A stretch of DNA of 64,000 nt from Advenella mandrilli (GTDB lineage: Bacteria; Pseudomonadota; Gammaproteobacteria; Burkholderiales; Burkholderiaceae_B): assembly GCF_016595155.1 (NCBI RefSeq), contig NZ_JAENGP010000009.1, forward strand, positions 62,001 to 126,000, written 5' to 3'. Positions 25,105 to 35,026 of the stretch are shown here, piece after piece; positions within the stretch are counted from its first letter, which is position 1; each line of letters begins with the position of its first letter. Under the pieces are notes generated by a model. It searched no databases. It was not told the DNA's origin and saw nothing but the letters and a program-made list of their open reading frames with translations. The position numbers and the translations under genes were made by a program.

Positions 25105-26895
25105 TTATTTAACCTCAATATTCCGCAAACGGATATGCAACTCACGCAATTGCTTCTCGTCTACCTCAGAAGGTGCCTGGGTTAGCAGGCATTGTGCACG
25201 CTGTGTTTTCGGGAAAGCAATCACGTCACGGATAGAGTCGGCACCGGCCATTAACGTAACCAGGCGGTCAAGACCGAATGCCAGGCCACCGTGCGGCGGC
25301 GCACCGTACTGCAGGGCATCAAGCAGGAAGCCGAATTTCTCACGGGCTTCTTCTTCGTTGATATTTAAGGCACGGAATACCTTGCTCTGGACTTCTTCAC
25401 GGTGAATACGAACCGATCCACCCCCAATTTCCCAACCGTTCAGCACCAGATCATAGGCCTTGGCATACGCTTTGGACGGATCGGTTTCAAGATAGTTTTC
25501 GTGACCATCTTTAGGGCTGGTAAAGGGATGGTGTGCAGCGGTGTAACGCCCTTCTTCCTCGTCGTATTCAAACATCGGGAAGTCAACAATCCACAAGGGT
25601 TTCCAGGTTTTTTCAAACAGGCCGTGCTCTTTGGCAAAATCGCTGTGACCCAGCTTGACGCGCAAGGCACCAATGGCATCGTTAACCACTTTGGCCTTAT
25701 CGGCACCAAAGAACAGGATATCGCCATCCTGGGCACCGGTGCGTTTGATGATTTCAGCCAGAGCGGCATCGTGAATGTTTTTCACAATGGGTGACTGCAG
25801 GCCATCACGGCCCTTGGCCACTTCATTAACCTTGATCCAGGCCAGACCCTTGGCACCGTAAATAGCCACAAATTGGGTGTAGTCGTCTATTTCTTTGCGT
25901 GACAGCGCAGCACCCTGAGGCACGCGCAAGGCAACCACCCGGCCACCTGCCTGGTTGGCAGCGCCCGAGAAAACCTTGAAATCAACGTCTTTCATGACGT
26001 CGGTTAATTCAGTGAACTCCAGTTTCACACGCATGTCGGGTTTGTCTGAGCCAAAGCGTTTCATCGCTTCGTCCCAGGACATGATCGGGAAGGGATCATC
26101 AAGATCTACACTGTGCACCACCTTGAAGATATGACGCAGCATGCCTTCAAAGATCTCGCGAATCTGCTCTTCGTTCAGGAAAGAGGTTTCGCAGTCGATC
26201 TGGGTAAATTCAGGCTGGCGATCGGCGCGCAAGTCTTCGTCACGGAAGCATTTGGTGATTTGGTAATAACGGTCGAAACCCGATACCATTAACATTTGCT
26301 TGAACAGCTGCGGAGACTGCGGCAGGGCAAAGAACTGGCCATCATGAACACGGGAAGGCACCAGGTAATCACGGGCGCCTTCGGGCGTGCTCTTGGTAAG
26401 CATGGGGGTTTCAATATCGATAAAGCCCAGGTTATCCAGGTATTTACGCACTTCGATGGAAACCCGGTAACGCAACATGAGGTTGCGCTGCATTTGCGGA
26501 CGACGCAAGTCCAGAACACGATGGGTAAGGCGGGTGGTTTCAGACAGGTTGTCATCATCCAGCTGGAAGGGTGGCGTCACCGATGCATTCAGGACTTCAA
26601 CTTCACGGCACAGGATTTCCACCTCGCCAGATTTCAGGTCTGGGTTAACCGTGCCTTCAGGGCGGTGACGCACCAGCCCGGTAATACGAATACAATATTC
26701 GTTGCGAAGATTTTCGGCAATTTCAAATGCGGCTTCATTGTCGGGATCAAACACAATTTGGGCAAGCCCTTCACGATCGCGCAAGTCGATAAAAATAACG
26801 CCACCATGATCGCGACGACGATGCACCCAACCAAATAATGTAACGGTTTGATCCAGGTGATCAAGACAAACCTGACCGGTATAGCAGGTACGCAT
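25105..26895 (-). CDS. aspS: Aspartyl-tRNA synthetase
   Basis: A bacterial-type class II synthetase of 596 residues that charges tRNA with aspartate. An N-terminal OB-fold ([23 protein letters not shown]) binds the anticodon. Class II motif 2 is seen in [18 protein letters not shown], the bacterial GAD insertion domain lies near 285-400, and motif 3 is [13 protein letters not shown] near the end. Whether it is discriminating or also charges tRNA-Asn cannot be settled without knowing whether gatCAB occurs elsewhere. The FmdB-like gene lies 72 bases upstream on the same strand. Confidence 0.97.
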   Translation of the reverse strand: MRTCYTGQVCLDHLDQTVTLFGWVHRRRDHGGVIFIDLRDREGLAQIVFDPDNEAAFEIAENLRNEYCIRITGLVRHRPEGTVNPDLKSGEVEILCREVEVLNASVTPPFQLDDDNLSETTRLTHRVLDLRRPQMQRNLMLRYRVSIEVRKYLDNLGFIDIETPMLTKSTPEGARDYLVPSRVHDGQFFALPQSPQLFKQMLMVSGFDRYYQITKCFRDEDLRADRQPEFTQIDCETSFLNEEQIREIFEGMLRHIFKVVHSVDLDDPFPIMSWDEAMKRFGSDKPDMRVKLEFTELTDVMKDVDFKVFSGAANQAGGRVVALRVPQGAALSRKEIDDYTQFVAIYGAKGLAWIKVNEVAKGRDGLQSPIVKNIHDAALAEIIKRTGAQDGDILFFGADKAKVVNDAIGALRVKLGHSDFAKEHGLFEKTWKPLWIVDFPMFEYDEEEGRYTAAHHPFTSPKDGHENYLETDPSKAYAKAYDLVLNGWEIGGGSVRIHREEVQSKVFRALNINEEEAREKFGFLLDALQYGAPPHGGLAFGLDRLVTLMAGADSIRDVIAFPKTQRAQCLLTQAPSEVDEKQLRELHIRLRNIEVK

Positions 26896-26967
26896 AATTG
26901 AAATGCTCCGAAAAATCTGTAAACAATGGCATTACTGATGCAATGCCGATGATATTCTAGTTAAAAA

Positions 26968-27249
26968 TCAAGCTGAAGTCGTGCTGCTTCCGGAAGAGGG
27001 AGCGGTACTGTCCCCTGGGGAGGAAGAGGTACCGGAACTGGCTGCTGCCCCGCCCGAAGACGGGTTTGAACCACGGAAATCAGTCACATACCACCCCGTA
27101 CCCTTTAATTGAAAGCCCGCAGCGGTAACCTGTTTGGTGTAGGTTTCCTGCTTGCACTCGGGGCAAACGGTAAGGGGATCATCAGACATTTTTTGCAGCA
27201 CATCCTGCTCATGACCGCAAGCGCTGCATTTATATGCATAAATTGGCAC
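26968..27249 (-). CDS. FmdB-family zinc-ribbon protein
   Basis: This 93-residue protein starts with a zinc ribbon (MPIYAYKCSACGHEQD, then VCPECKQETY), giving two CxxC knuckles at about 9-12 and 34-37. The last 35 residues are almost entirely Ser, Gly, Ala, Pro and Thr and look disordered. FmdB-type proteins are small putative regulators or metal-binding proteins of unknown function. In many Burkholderiales a DUF502 membrane protein gene lies between this gene and aspS. Here the gap is only 72 bases, so that gene is absent. Confidence 0.9.
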   Translation of the reverse strand: MPIYAYKCSACGHEQDVLQKMSDDPLTVCPECKQETYTKQVTAAGFQLKGTGWYVTDFRGSNPSSGGAAASSGTSSSPGDSTAPSSGSSTTSA

Positions 27250-27338
27250 AGCTTAACTCACAAAAAAAGTAAACATGGCTAGGCTAAATACACCTTACCC
27301 AATGTAAAATCCAATAAAACCGTTTATTTTAACGTGTT

Positions 27339-28655
27339 TTACAAACCTGTACTTCCAAGAATCTGTACTGGCAATAAAAACATGATGGCCGCCATGAGCG
27401 TTGGCAACAATGCCGACACCAGCAACCATTTTGGCGAAATCGAACCATGGGGAAAACAGCCCCGCAAAATAGAAAATCCGGCCGGGTTGGGCGCATTGGC
27501 AATTACGGTTAAACCGCCCCCGGTTACCGCCCCCGCCACCAGCATATAACGCCAGATTTCGTTAGTGCCTTCTACCAGGGAACCCAGATAGGTTAGCGCC
27601 GCATTATCGGTAACCGCCGTTAACACCATGGCACCCCAGTACAGGACAGTAGGCGACATGCCACCCAGCAGGTCTTGCAGCCACCATTGCTGCAACCCAC
27701 CCAGAATCACCAGACCGGCCAGGAAGAAACCCACCATTAAGCCTTCACGAATCATGAGACGGTCTTGATGATGCTTATAGGCTTCGCAATAACCAATGAA
27801 AAGCATTAACAGGCCCAGAAAAATGGCCGCATGATGGGCAAACAAAACAATACCCACCAGGAATAACAAATGCACCAGAATAACGCTAACCGGCACGCGA
27901 GGGCGTACTTTTTCAGTACTTTGGGTTTTGGGAGCATTAATACCACGACCGGTACCCACCAAACGGGACTCGATATCCTTGCGGCAAATCAGGGTAATAA
28001 TTAACGCATTGGCAATCACGGCCACAGCCGCTTTCCAGCCAAAATGGGTGGCCATGTAAACGCTATCCCAGCCAAATTTTTGCGCCACCATCAGCACCGG
28101 CGGCGCGGCATAGGCAGTTAGCACCCCACCAATAGAGATATTGACAAACAGGACCCCCAAGGCCAGGTACTTGAACCGCACATTACCGCTGCGGGTAAAA
28201 AAGCCTTCTTTTAGCATAAGAGCGGCCAGGGTCATGGCGGCGGGCTCGGTAATGAAAGAACCAGCCAGGGGCACCAGTGACAAGGTAATGAAAAACGTGG
28301 CCACTTCGGTTTGCACCGGTGCCACCCTGGCAATAAAGCGAACCACATCACTAACCAGTTGAAGAATCGGCCGGCTGGCCGCTACCACCATAATGGCAAA
28401 CACAAACAGGGGCTCGGTAAAGTTGCGGCTTTCCATGTATTCAACCGCGGGGTCCAGGCCCCCAGCCAATGCCATGACCACAATAAGAATGGCAGCCCAA
28501 ACACCAAATACACCCTCTACTTCAGACAGCAAATGCCACATGCCTGCATGGGGACCGTTCCGGTGCGCCAGTTTGGCAAAATAAGAAACCGAAAAAGTAT
28601 GAATAATGGCAATTGCAAACAAGACTGTTGCAAGTATCTCTATATAGCTGGGCAT
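27339..28655 (-). CDS. Putative Na+/H+ antiporter
   Basis: A 438-residue inner-membrane protein with about 11-12 hydrophobic segments. It belongs to the putative Na+/H+ antiporter family of betaproteobacteria, in the wider ion transporter superfamily that includes NhaD. Re-entrant-loop-like segments include SFITEPAAMTLAALML and TAVTDNAALTYLGSLVEGTNE, which carry conserved polar and acidic residues inside the membrane. The start at 28655 (MPSYIEILATVLF) has an AGG upstream and begins with a membrane helix. An ATG 39 codons earlier adds a polar tail with no family counterpart. The ion specificity is inferred from family membership only. Confidence 0.85.
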   Translation of the reverse strand: MPSYIEILATVLFAIAIIHTFSVSYFAKLAHRNGPHAGMWHLLSEVEGVFGVWAAILIVVMALAGGLDPAVEYMESRNFTEPLFVFAIMVVAASRPILQLVSDVVRFIARVAPVQTEVATFFITLSLVPLAGSFITEPAAMTLAALMLKEGFFTRSGNVRFKYLALGVLFVNISIGGVLTAYAAPPVLMVAQKFGWDSVYMATHFGWKAAVAVIANALIITLICRKDIESRLVGTGRGINAPKTQSTEKVRPRVPVSVILVHLLFLVGIVLFAHHAAIFLGLLMLFIGYCEAYKHHQDRLMIREGLMVGFFLAGLVILGGLQQWWLQDLLGGMSPTVLYWGAMVLTAVTDNAALTYLGSLVEGTNEIWRYMLVAGAVTGGGLTVIANAPNPAGFSILRGCFPHGSISPKWLLVSALLPTLMAAIMFLLPVQILGSTGL

Positions 28656-28933
28656 ATAAAATAAACCTGAAAACAAAATGACCCGTGAAATAAAAGGTGG
28701 CAGAAAGCCAGCGGATTGTGTCGGGTCTGTGTTACCAAAAGAAATTATTGTATATGAACAAACGCTGCCCAACCGTCATATCACCGCCGAGCAACACACT
28801 TTTGCAATTTATTTTTGGCTATTAATTAGCCGCCTTGACACAAACGGGCGGGTTTTGCCGCAAGCTCCATAAACACGTTAAAATGTGGCCACTCTACTCT
28901 GAACCGATACCCTGAAGCCATACGCAAATATCA

Positions 28934-29860
28934 ATGACTGTTAACACCCAACAACCCAATTTAAGCGATATCCACCATAACGACTGGGTCGAACGTTACC
29001 TGCCCGCCTCTTGGGGGCCTTATGCCCGCATCTGCCGACTGGACCGTCCCATTGGCACCTGGCTGACCCTGTTGCCCTGCATTGCCGCCCTTATCCAGGC
29101 CGCCAACGGCCTGCCCGATGTCTGGCGCCTACTTATTTTCTGCCTGGGTGCCCTGCTCATGCGCAGCGCCGGCTGCACCATTAACGACATTTGCGATCGC
29201 GACTTCGACAAACATGTGGCACGCACCCGTTACCGTCCCTTAACCAGTGGCCAGATTACACTTAAACAGGCTTATGTTTTCCTGTTTGCCCAATTGGCTC
29301 TGGCAGCCAGCCTGCTGTTTTTCATTAACAGTTACAGCCGCTGGCTGGCCGTATTGCTGGTACCTATTGTATTTATTTACCCGCTGTGCAAAAGGTTTAC
29401 CTACTGGCCCCAACTTGTACTGGGTATTGCCTTTAACTGGGGCATGCTGATGGCCTGGTCAGACACCCAAAATACCGTTCCCACCGCTGCCATTGCCATG
29501 TGGCTGGGTGCCGTGATGTGGCAAATTGGCTATGACACCATTTATGCCTATGCCGACATGCAAGATGATATCAAGCTGGGACTGCGTTCCACCGCCCTGA
29601 AATTTGGTGAAAAAGGCCTGATCTGGCTAAGCGGATTTTATGCGGCAACTGCCATCCTGTGGATCTGGGCCGGTCTGGCCATGGGCATGGGCTGGGGTTA
29701 CGGCATCTTCATGGCGATTATTGTGCTGCATTTTTTCTGGCAACTGTACACCTTCGACATCAACCGCCGGGACAAAAGCTTTGCCCTGTTCCGCGCCAAC
29801 ATCTGGACCGGTATTTTCCTGATTGCCGGTGCCCTGCTGGGTAGCATTACTTCACTATAA
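28934..29860 (+). CDS. ubiA: 4-hydroxybenzoate octaprenyltransferase
   Basis: UbiA prenylates 4-hydroxybenzoate in ubiquinone synthesis. The 308-residue membrane protein has eight to nine helices and both Mg-prenyl diphosphate motifs: NDICDRDFDKHVARTRYRPL (about 84-103) and YADMQDDIKLGLRSTALKFG. The order is opposite in strand to the antiporter gene. The 115 bases after the stop contain the paired putA operator candidates. The assignment is strong. Other UbiA-superfamily members, such as heme O synthase, lack this spacing of motifs. Confidence 0.96.
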   Translation: MTVNTQQPNLSDIHHNDWVERYLPASWGPYARICRLDRPIGTWLTLLPCIAALIQAANGLPDVWRLLIFCLGALLMRSAGCTINDICDRDFDKHVARTRYRPLTSGQITLKQAYVFLFAQLALAASLLFFINSYSRWLAVLLVPIVFIYPLCKRFTYWPQLVLGIAFNWGMLMAWSDTQNTVPTAAIAMWLGAVMWQIGYDTIYAYADMQDDIKLGLRSTALKFGEKGLIWLSGFYAATAILWIWAGLAMGMGWGYGIFMAIIVLHFFWQLYTFDINRRDKSFALFRANIWTGIFLIAGALLGSITSL

Positions 29861-29877
29861 ATAATGCATTTTCATTG

Positions 29878-29937
29878 GGTTAACCTTTTTTCATTAATGG
29901 TTAACCCTAATACTGTACGGCCATAAAATTCTATAAT
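29878..29937 (+). promoter_or_regulatory. putA promoter with paired GGTTAACC boxes
   Basis: Two GGTTAACC palindromes lie at 29878-29885 and 29899-29906, 21 bases (two helical turns) apart. They sit in the context TTCATTGGGTTAAC and AATGGTTAACCC, which recurs upstream of putP. A TATAAT at 29932-29937 is a likely -10, which puts the second box at the -35 region. Binding here would block the polymerase. PutA's own ribbon-helix-helix domain is the natural candidate repressor. Confidence 0.6.
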
Positions 29938-29975
29938 CTATGAGGTCATGAACAACCCATGACGGCAAAAAAATT

Positions 29976-32900
29976 ATGGCCAACAAAAACACCACCCTGG
30001 GAATCAAGGTTGATTCCACCCTGAAAGAACGTTTGCAGCACAATGCCAGCAAACTGAACTGTACCCCGCATTGGCTGCACAAACAGGCCCTGCTGGCTTA
30101 TCTGGACCAAATCGAACGGGGCCATACCCCTGAAGAACTGTCCCATTTGGTGATCCAGACGGGCGAAAGCGAGATTGAGGTTCCCGACAACGAGACGCTT
30201 AACCCGCCGTTTTACGAATTTGGCCAGGACATCCAGCCCCAGTCTGTGTTGCGGGCAGCCATAACCGCGGCCTACCGTCGCCCCGAAACCGAATGTATTC
30301 CCATTTTGCTGGAACAGGCCCATATTGCCCAACCCGAACAAACCCGGGAATTGGCCCTGTCACTGGTAAAAGCCCTTAAAAACAAAAGCCCATCGGGCGG
30401 CGTTGAAGGCCTGATCCAGGAATTTGCCTTGTCCAGCCAGGAAGGCGTGGCCTTAATGTGCCTGGCCGAAGCCTTGTTACGCATCCCCGACAAAGCCACC
30501 CGTGATGCCCTGATCCGTGACAAATTAAGCCATGGTGACTGGAAATCCCATATGGGCGGTTCTTCCTCGGTATTTGTCAATGCCGCTACCTGGGGCTTAA
30601 TGCTAACCGGCAAGCTGGTCGCCGTTAATAGCGAACAAAACCTGTCATCGGCCCTTACCCGCTTAATCGGCAAAGGTGGCGAACCCTTAATTCGCCAGGG
30701 CGTGAACATGGCCATGCGCATGATGGGTGAACAGTTCGTTTCCGGACAAACCATTTCTGCCGCACTGGCCAACAGCCGCAAATTTGAAGCCCGTGGTTTC
30801 CGTTACAGCTACGATATGCTGGGCGAAGCCGCCACCACCATGGCCGATGCCCAACGCTACTACGAATCATACGAACAGGCGATTCACGCGATTGGCAAGG
30901 CCTCACAGGGCCGGGGCATCTATGAAGGGCCAGGCATTTCCATCAAGCTGTCTGCCCTACATCCGCGTTATTCCCGTGCCCAGCGTGAACGCATCATGAA
31001 TGAACTGCTGCCACGCCTTGAATCACTGACTAAACTGGCCAAATCCTATGATATTGGCTTAAATATCGATGCCGAGGAAGCCGACCGCCTGGAGCTGTCG
31101 CTGGACCTGCTTGAAGCCCTTTGCCACAACCGCGAATTTGACGGCTGGAACGGCATTGGCTTTGTGATTCAGGCCTACCAGAAACGGGCACCGTATGTGA
31201 TTGATTATGTGATTGACCTGGGTCGGCGCACCCATCACCGCCTAATGATCCGCCTGGTCAAAGGCGCTTACTGGGACAGCGAAATCAAACGCGCCCAAGT
31301 GGATGGCCTGGAAGGCTACCCGGTGTATACCCGCAAGTCTTATACCGATGTGGCCTATCTGGCCTGCGCCCGTAAACTGCTGGACGCACCTGCTGCGGTC
31401 TACCCGCAATTTGCCACCCATAATGCCCAAACCCTGTCGGCCATTTATCACCTGGCCGGTAAAAACTATTACCCGGGCCAGTACGAATTCCAATGCCTGC
31501 ATGGCATGGGTGAACCGCTTTATGAAGAAGTGGTTGGCCCCAAAAAGCTGAACCGCCCCTGCCGCGTGTATGCACCTGTTGGCACCCATGAAACCCTGCT
31601 GGCCTATCTGGTGCGCCGCCTGCTGGAAAACGGGGCTAACACGTCTTTTGTGAACCAGCTTGCCGATGAAAACATAGACATCAACACACTGGTGGAAAAC
31701 CCGCTGGAAACGGTTGCCCGCATCACGCCACTGGGTGCCCCCCACGAAAAAATTCCCCTGCCGCTGGATATTTATCACTCCAGCGAGCCGGGCCTCAACA
31801 GCAAGCGCCAAAACTCCTCAGGCATAGATTTAAGCAACGAACACCGACTTGGATCTTTGTCTGCCGCCTTGCTGAACAGCGCCTCCCAGGCCTGGCGGGC
31901 AGCCCCTACCCTTTTGTCTGAAGAAGACTGGAATGATGAGCGCGCAAGAGTGTCCCTGAACCCTGCCGATCATCGCGATGAAGTGGGCAAGGTGATTGAG
32001 GCCAGTCAGGAAGAGGTCCAACAGGCTGTCGAGGCAGCGGTTAATATGGCGCCTATCTGGCAAGCCACCCCCATTCAGGAACGTGCCCATTGCCTGCGTA
32101 CGGCGGCCCAGCTAATGGAAAACAATATGCAGGTGCTGCTTGGGCTGATCATTCGGGAAGCGGGCAAATCCCTGCCCAATGCGATTGCCGAAGTGCGCGA
32201 GGCGGTTGATTTCCTGCGTTATTACGCCGAACAAATTGAACAGCACTTCAAGGAAGACGTGCATCGCCCATTGGGGCCAGTGGTTTGTATCAGCCCCTGG
32301 AACTTCCCGCTGGCCATTTTCACCGGCCAGGTTAGTGCTGCCCTGGCCGCCGGCAATACCGTATTGGCCAAGCCTGCCGAACAAACCCCCTTGATTGCCG
32401 CCCAGGCCGTGGCCATTTTGCATGCGGCCGGTATCCCGCGTGAAGCCGTACAGCTAATGCCGGGCAACGGTGAAACCGTGGGTGACCAACTGGTTTCACA
32501 CGAGGCTATCCGGGGCGTGATGTTTACCGGCTCTACCGAAGTAGCCCGTATTCTTGCCAGCAAACTCGCGGGCAGACTTGACCCACACGGTCACGCCATT
32601 CCCCTGATTGCCGAAACCGGTGGCCAGAATGCCCTTATTGTCGACTCTTCAGCCCTGTCCGAACAGGTGGTGTTTGATGTCCTGAACTCGGCCTTTGACT
32701 CTGCCGGCCAGCGTTGCTCCGCCCTGCGTATTTTATGCCTGCAGGAAGACGCTGCCGATCACATCCTGACCATGCTCAAGGGTGCCATGCAAGAACTCTC
32801 GGTTAGCAAACCCGATTTGCTGTCTGCCGATGTGGGCCCCGTGATTGACCAGGAAGCCAAGGAGATTATCGAGCGCCATATTGCAAAAATGCGCCATGCG

Positions 32901-33800
32901 GGCCACCCGGTTGAGCAAATTTCCATGGATACCAACACCGAATTTGGCACCTTCGTTGCCCCTGCCCTGATTGAGATTAATGATATTGCCGAGCTGGAAC
33001 GCGAAGTGTTTGGGCCTGTCCTGCATGTGGTCCGCTTCAAGCGGGAAAATCTGGATGCCCTGGTTGAGGCTATTAATCATACCGGTTATGGCCTGACCTT
33101 TGGCATTCATTCCCGGATTGATGAAACCATTAGCCACATCTCCAACCGCATTCATGCCGGCAATATTTATGTCAACCGCAATATTGTGGGCGCGGTGGTG
33201 GGCGTGCAACCCTTTGGCGGCCAGGGCCTGTCGGGCACCGGCCCCAAAGCCGGTGGCCCGCTGTATTTATTCCGCCTGCTATCACAGGGCAACGACCAAT
33301 TACCGTCGCCCTTCAATCCAACAGAGCCCGCCAGCCTGACCCTTGCCCTGCCCGGCCCAACCGGAGAAACCAACGTGTATCGTCTGGTTCCCCGCGGAAC
33401 GGTATTGGCCTTCGCTCAAAGCGAACAGGGTTTTATTACCCAGCTAAGCCAGATTACCGCCACCGGAAACCAGGCCCTGTTTATTGATTCGCCCGCTACC
33501 CGCCAATGGCTGGACAAGACAGAGGCAGGCCAGCGTGAACAGATCAGCCTGATTGCCGACAGCCAGGTTGACGAAGCTGGCTTTGATGCCGTTTTGTTTG
33601 AAGGAGATAGCGACGATCTGTGCAATCTGAACCAGCGCCTGAGCCAGCGCAAGGGGCCGATTATGATTGCCTATGGATTAAGCCCGGAAGAAATCATCCA
33701 GGGCAAGCAATACCCCTGGCTGGGTCTGGTACATGAGCAAAGCATCAGTACCAATACCGCAGCGGCAGGCGGCAATGCCAGCCTGATGACGATTGGGTAA
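29976..33800 (+). CDS. putA: Trifunctional PutA: repressor, proline dehydrogenase, P5C dehydrogenase
   Basis: PutA oxidises proline to glutamate in two steps and, in its trifunctional form, represses the put genes when proline is absent. This 1274-residue version has an N-terminal ribbon-helix-helix domain (about 6-48, TLGIKVDSTLKERL... TPHWLHKQALLAYLDQIERG), closely like that of E. coli PutA. Next come the arm and FAD-dependent proline dehydrogenase barrel (about 90-570), with GPGISIKLSALHPRYSRAQ and the C-terminal RRL-ENGANTSF segment. The aldehyde dehydrogenase domain (about 640-1110) has PWNFPLAIFTGQ, ETGGQNALIVD and the catalytic Cys in SAGQRCSALR. A C-terminal extension of about 150 residues follows. 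A strong terminator lies after it. putP lies 3.4 kb away with the same operator-like boxes. Confidence 0.97.
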   Translation: MANKNTTLGIKVDSTLKERLQHNASKLNCTPHWLHKQALLAYLDQIERGHTPEELSHLVIQTGESEIEVPDNETLNPPFYEFGQDIQPQSVLRAAITAAYRRPETECIPILLEQAHIAQPEQTRELALSLVKALKNKSPSGGVEGLIQEFALSSQEGVALMCLAEALLRIPDKATRDALIRDKLSHGDWKSHMGGSSSVFVNAATWGLMLTGKLVAVNSEQNLSSALTRLIGKGGEPLIRQGVNMAMRMMGEQFVSGQTISAALANSRKFEARGFRYSYDMLGEAATTMADAQRYYESYEQAIHAIGKASQGRGIYEGPGISIKLSALHPRYSRAQRERIMNELLPRLESLTKLAKSYDIGLNIDAEEADRLELSLDLLEALCHNREFDGWNGIGFVIQAYQKRAPYVIDYVIDLGRRTHHRLMIRLVKGAYWDSEIKRAQVDGLEGYPVYTRKSYTDVAYLACARKLLDAPAAVYPQFATHNAQTLSAIYHLAGKNYYPGQYEFQCLHGMGEPLYEEVVGPKKLNRPCRVYAPVGTHETLLAYLVRRLLENGANTSFVNQLADENIDINTLVENPLETVARITPLGAPHEKIPLPLDIYHSSEPGLNSKRQNSSGIDLSNEHRLGSLSAALLNSASQAWRAAPTLLSEEDWNDERARVSLNPADHRDEVGKVIEASQEEVQQAVEAAVNMAPIWQATPIQERAHCLRTAAQLMENNMQVLLGLIIREAGKSLPNAIAEVREAVDFLRYYAEQIEQHFKEDVHRPLGPVVCISPWNFPLAIFTGQVSAALAAGNTVLAKPAEQTPLIAAQAVAILHAAGIPREAVQLMPGNGETVGDQLVSHEAIRGVMFTGSTEVARILASKLAGRLDPHGHAIPLIAETGGQNALIVDSSALSEQVVFDVLNSAFDSAGQRCSALRILCLQEDAADHILTMLKGAMQELSVSKPDLLSADVGPVIDQEAKEIIERHIAKMRHAGHPVEQISMDTNTEFGTFVAPALIEINDIAELEREVFGPVLHVVRFKRENLDALVEAINHTGYGLTFGIHSRIDETISHISNRIHAGNIYVNRNIVGAVVGVQPFGGQGLSGTGPKAGGPLYLFRLLSQGNDQLPSPFNPTEPASLTLALPGPTGETNVYRLVPRGTVLAFAQSEQGFITQLSQITATGNQALFIDSPATRQWLDKTEAGQREQISLIADSQVDEAGFDAVLFEGDSDDLCNLNQRLSQRKGPIMIAYGLSPEEIIQGKQYPWLGLVHEQSISTNTAAAGGNASLMTIG

Positions 33801-33834
33801 TCGGGTAATTTGCTAACTGGCTAATCAGCCTGCA

Positions 33835-33883
33835 AAAAGACCCTGCTGACATTGGATACTATTCCGTTTCAGCAGGGTCTTTT
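33835..33883. terminator. Terminator after putA
   Basis: AAAAGACCCTGCTGA and TCAGCAGGGTCTTTT form a perfect 15-bp stem around a 19-base loop. A/T tracts on both sides let it serve putA and the convergent TRAP operon. Confidence 0.88.
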
Positions 33884-33950
33884 GCATTACTGCACTTAAC
33901 ACAACGCACCGGCAATTTTTACAGTAAAAAAACACCAGATGCCGGTTTAA

Positions 33951-34988
33951 TTACTTCTTGCGGTTTTCAATATCTTTCAGGGCCTGGTCAACCAGCTCTG
34001 TGCCAATGCGTACTTTCCATTTATCAAAAACAGGCTGGGTAACCTTCACGAAGGCATCATGCTGCTCGGGAGTCAGGCTTGTTATCTCTACACCATGGCT
34101 GGCAATTTCCTTTAACATTGAATCATCTTCAGGTGTAACTCCTTTACGGGCAATGGCAATTTCCTGTTTAGCGGCATCCAGTGCGGCCTGACGGACAATT
34201 TCCCTATCCTGTTCAGTCCAACTGTTCCAGATATTTTTATTCACCACAAACACCAGCGGATCATTCACATAATTCCACAATGTCAGGTATTTCTGACCTA
34301 CGTTATAAAGCTTGGATCCCTGGTAAATAGACAAGGGGTTTTCTTGTCCGTCTACCGCACCACTGGCCAGAGCAGGCTGTGCATCGGCCCAGCTCATTTG
34401 TACCGGATTGGCGCCCAAAGCGGTAAAGGTATCCAGATACAAGGGAGAACCTACCACGCGCAACTTCATGCCTTTCATGTCATTGGGTAATGTAATGGGA
34501 TGTTTGGAGTTACTGAGTTGGCGATAGCCGTTTTCACCCCAGGCCAGTGGCACCACACCGGCTTTTTCAATAAGCGTGAACAACTGCTTGCCCACCTCAC
34601 CCTGCACCAGGGCATCCACTGCCGCATAATCGGGCATCAAGAATGGCATGGAGAAAATATTCAACTGACTGACCTGGGGAGACCAGTTAATGGTTGAACC
34701 CACCGCCATATCAATCAGCCCCTGCCGGATAGCGGTAAATTCACGGGTCTGGTCACCCTGAACCAGGGAGGTACCGGGATAAATCTTGATATTGATGCGG
34801 CCTTCGGTTCTTTCCTTGACCAGGTCAGACCAGATTTGGGCTCCTTGACCCCATGGGAATTGCGTATTCACGACAATTGACAGCTTGTATTCCGGTTTAT
34901 AATTATTGTCTTGGGCATAGGCTGCAGATGAACAGGCAATGGCCGCCACGGACAATGAAAATGCTTTAAACAGGGCACGTAATTTCAT
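33951..34988 (-). CDS. dctP: TRAP transporter substrate-binding protein (DctP family)
   Basis: A 345-residue periplasmic binding protein for a tripartite (TRAP) carrier. Residues 1-25 form a signal peptide with an AYA cleavage site. The mature part has the DctP pattern: INIKIYPGTSLVQGDQTREF, then KGMKLRVVGSPLYLDTFTALGANPVQMSWADAQPALASGAVDGQENPL (shown here only as the family landmark). The conserved Arg in LRVVGSP normally clamps a carboxylate, so an organic acid ligand is expected. The start at 34988 has an AAGGAGT upstream, and the longer frame is spurious. It is the last gene of a DctQ-DctM-DctP unit between putA and putP. Confidence 0.9.
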   Translation of the reverse strand: MKLRALFKAFSLSVAAIACSSAAYAQDNNYKPEYKLSIVVNTQFPWGQGAQIWSDLVKERTEGRINIKIYPGTSLVQGDQTREFTAIRQGLIDMAVGSTINWSPQVSQLNIFSMPFLMPDYAAVDALVQGEVGKQLFTLIEKAGVVPLAWGENGYRQLSNSKHPITLPNDMKGMKLRVVGSPLYLDTFTALGANPVQMSWADAQPALASGAVDGQENPLSIYQGSKLYNVGQKYLTLWNYVNDPLVFVVNKNIWNSWTEQDREIVRQAALDAAKQEIAIARKGVTPEDDSMLKEIASHGVEITSLTPEQHDAFVKVTQPVFDKWKVRIGTELVDQALKDIENRKK

Positions 34989-35026
34989 TTTGACTCCTTG
35001 AATTAATAATAATTTAAACTTAAAAC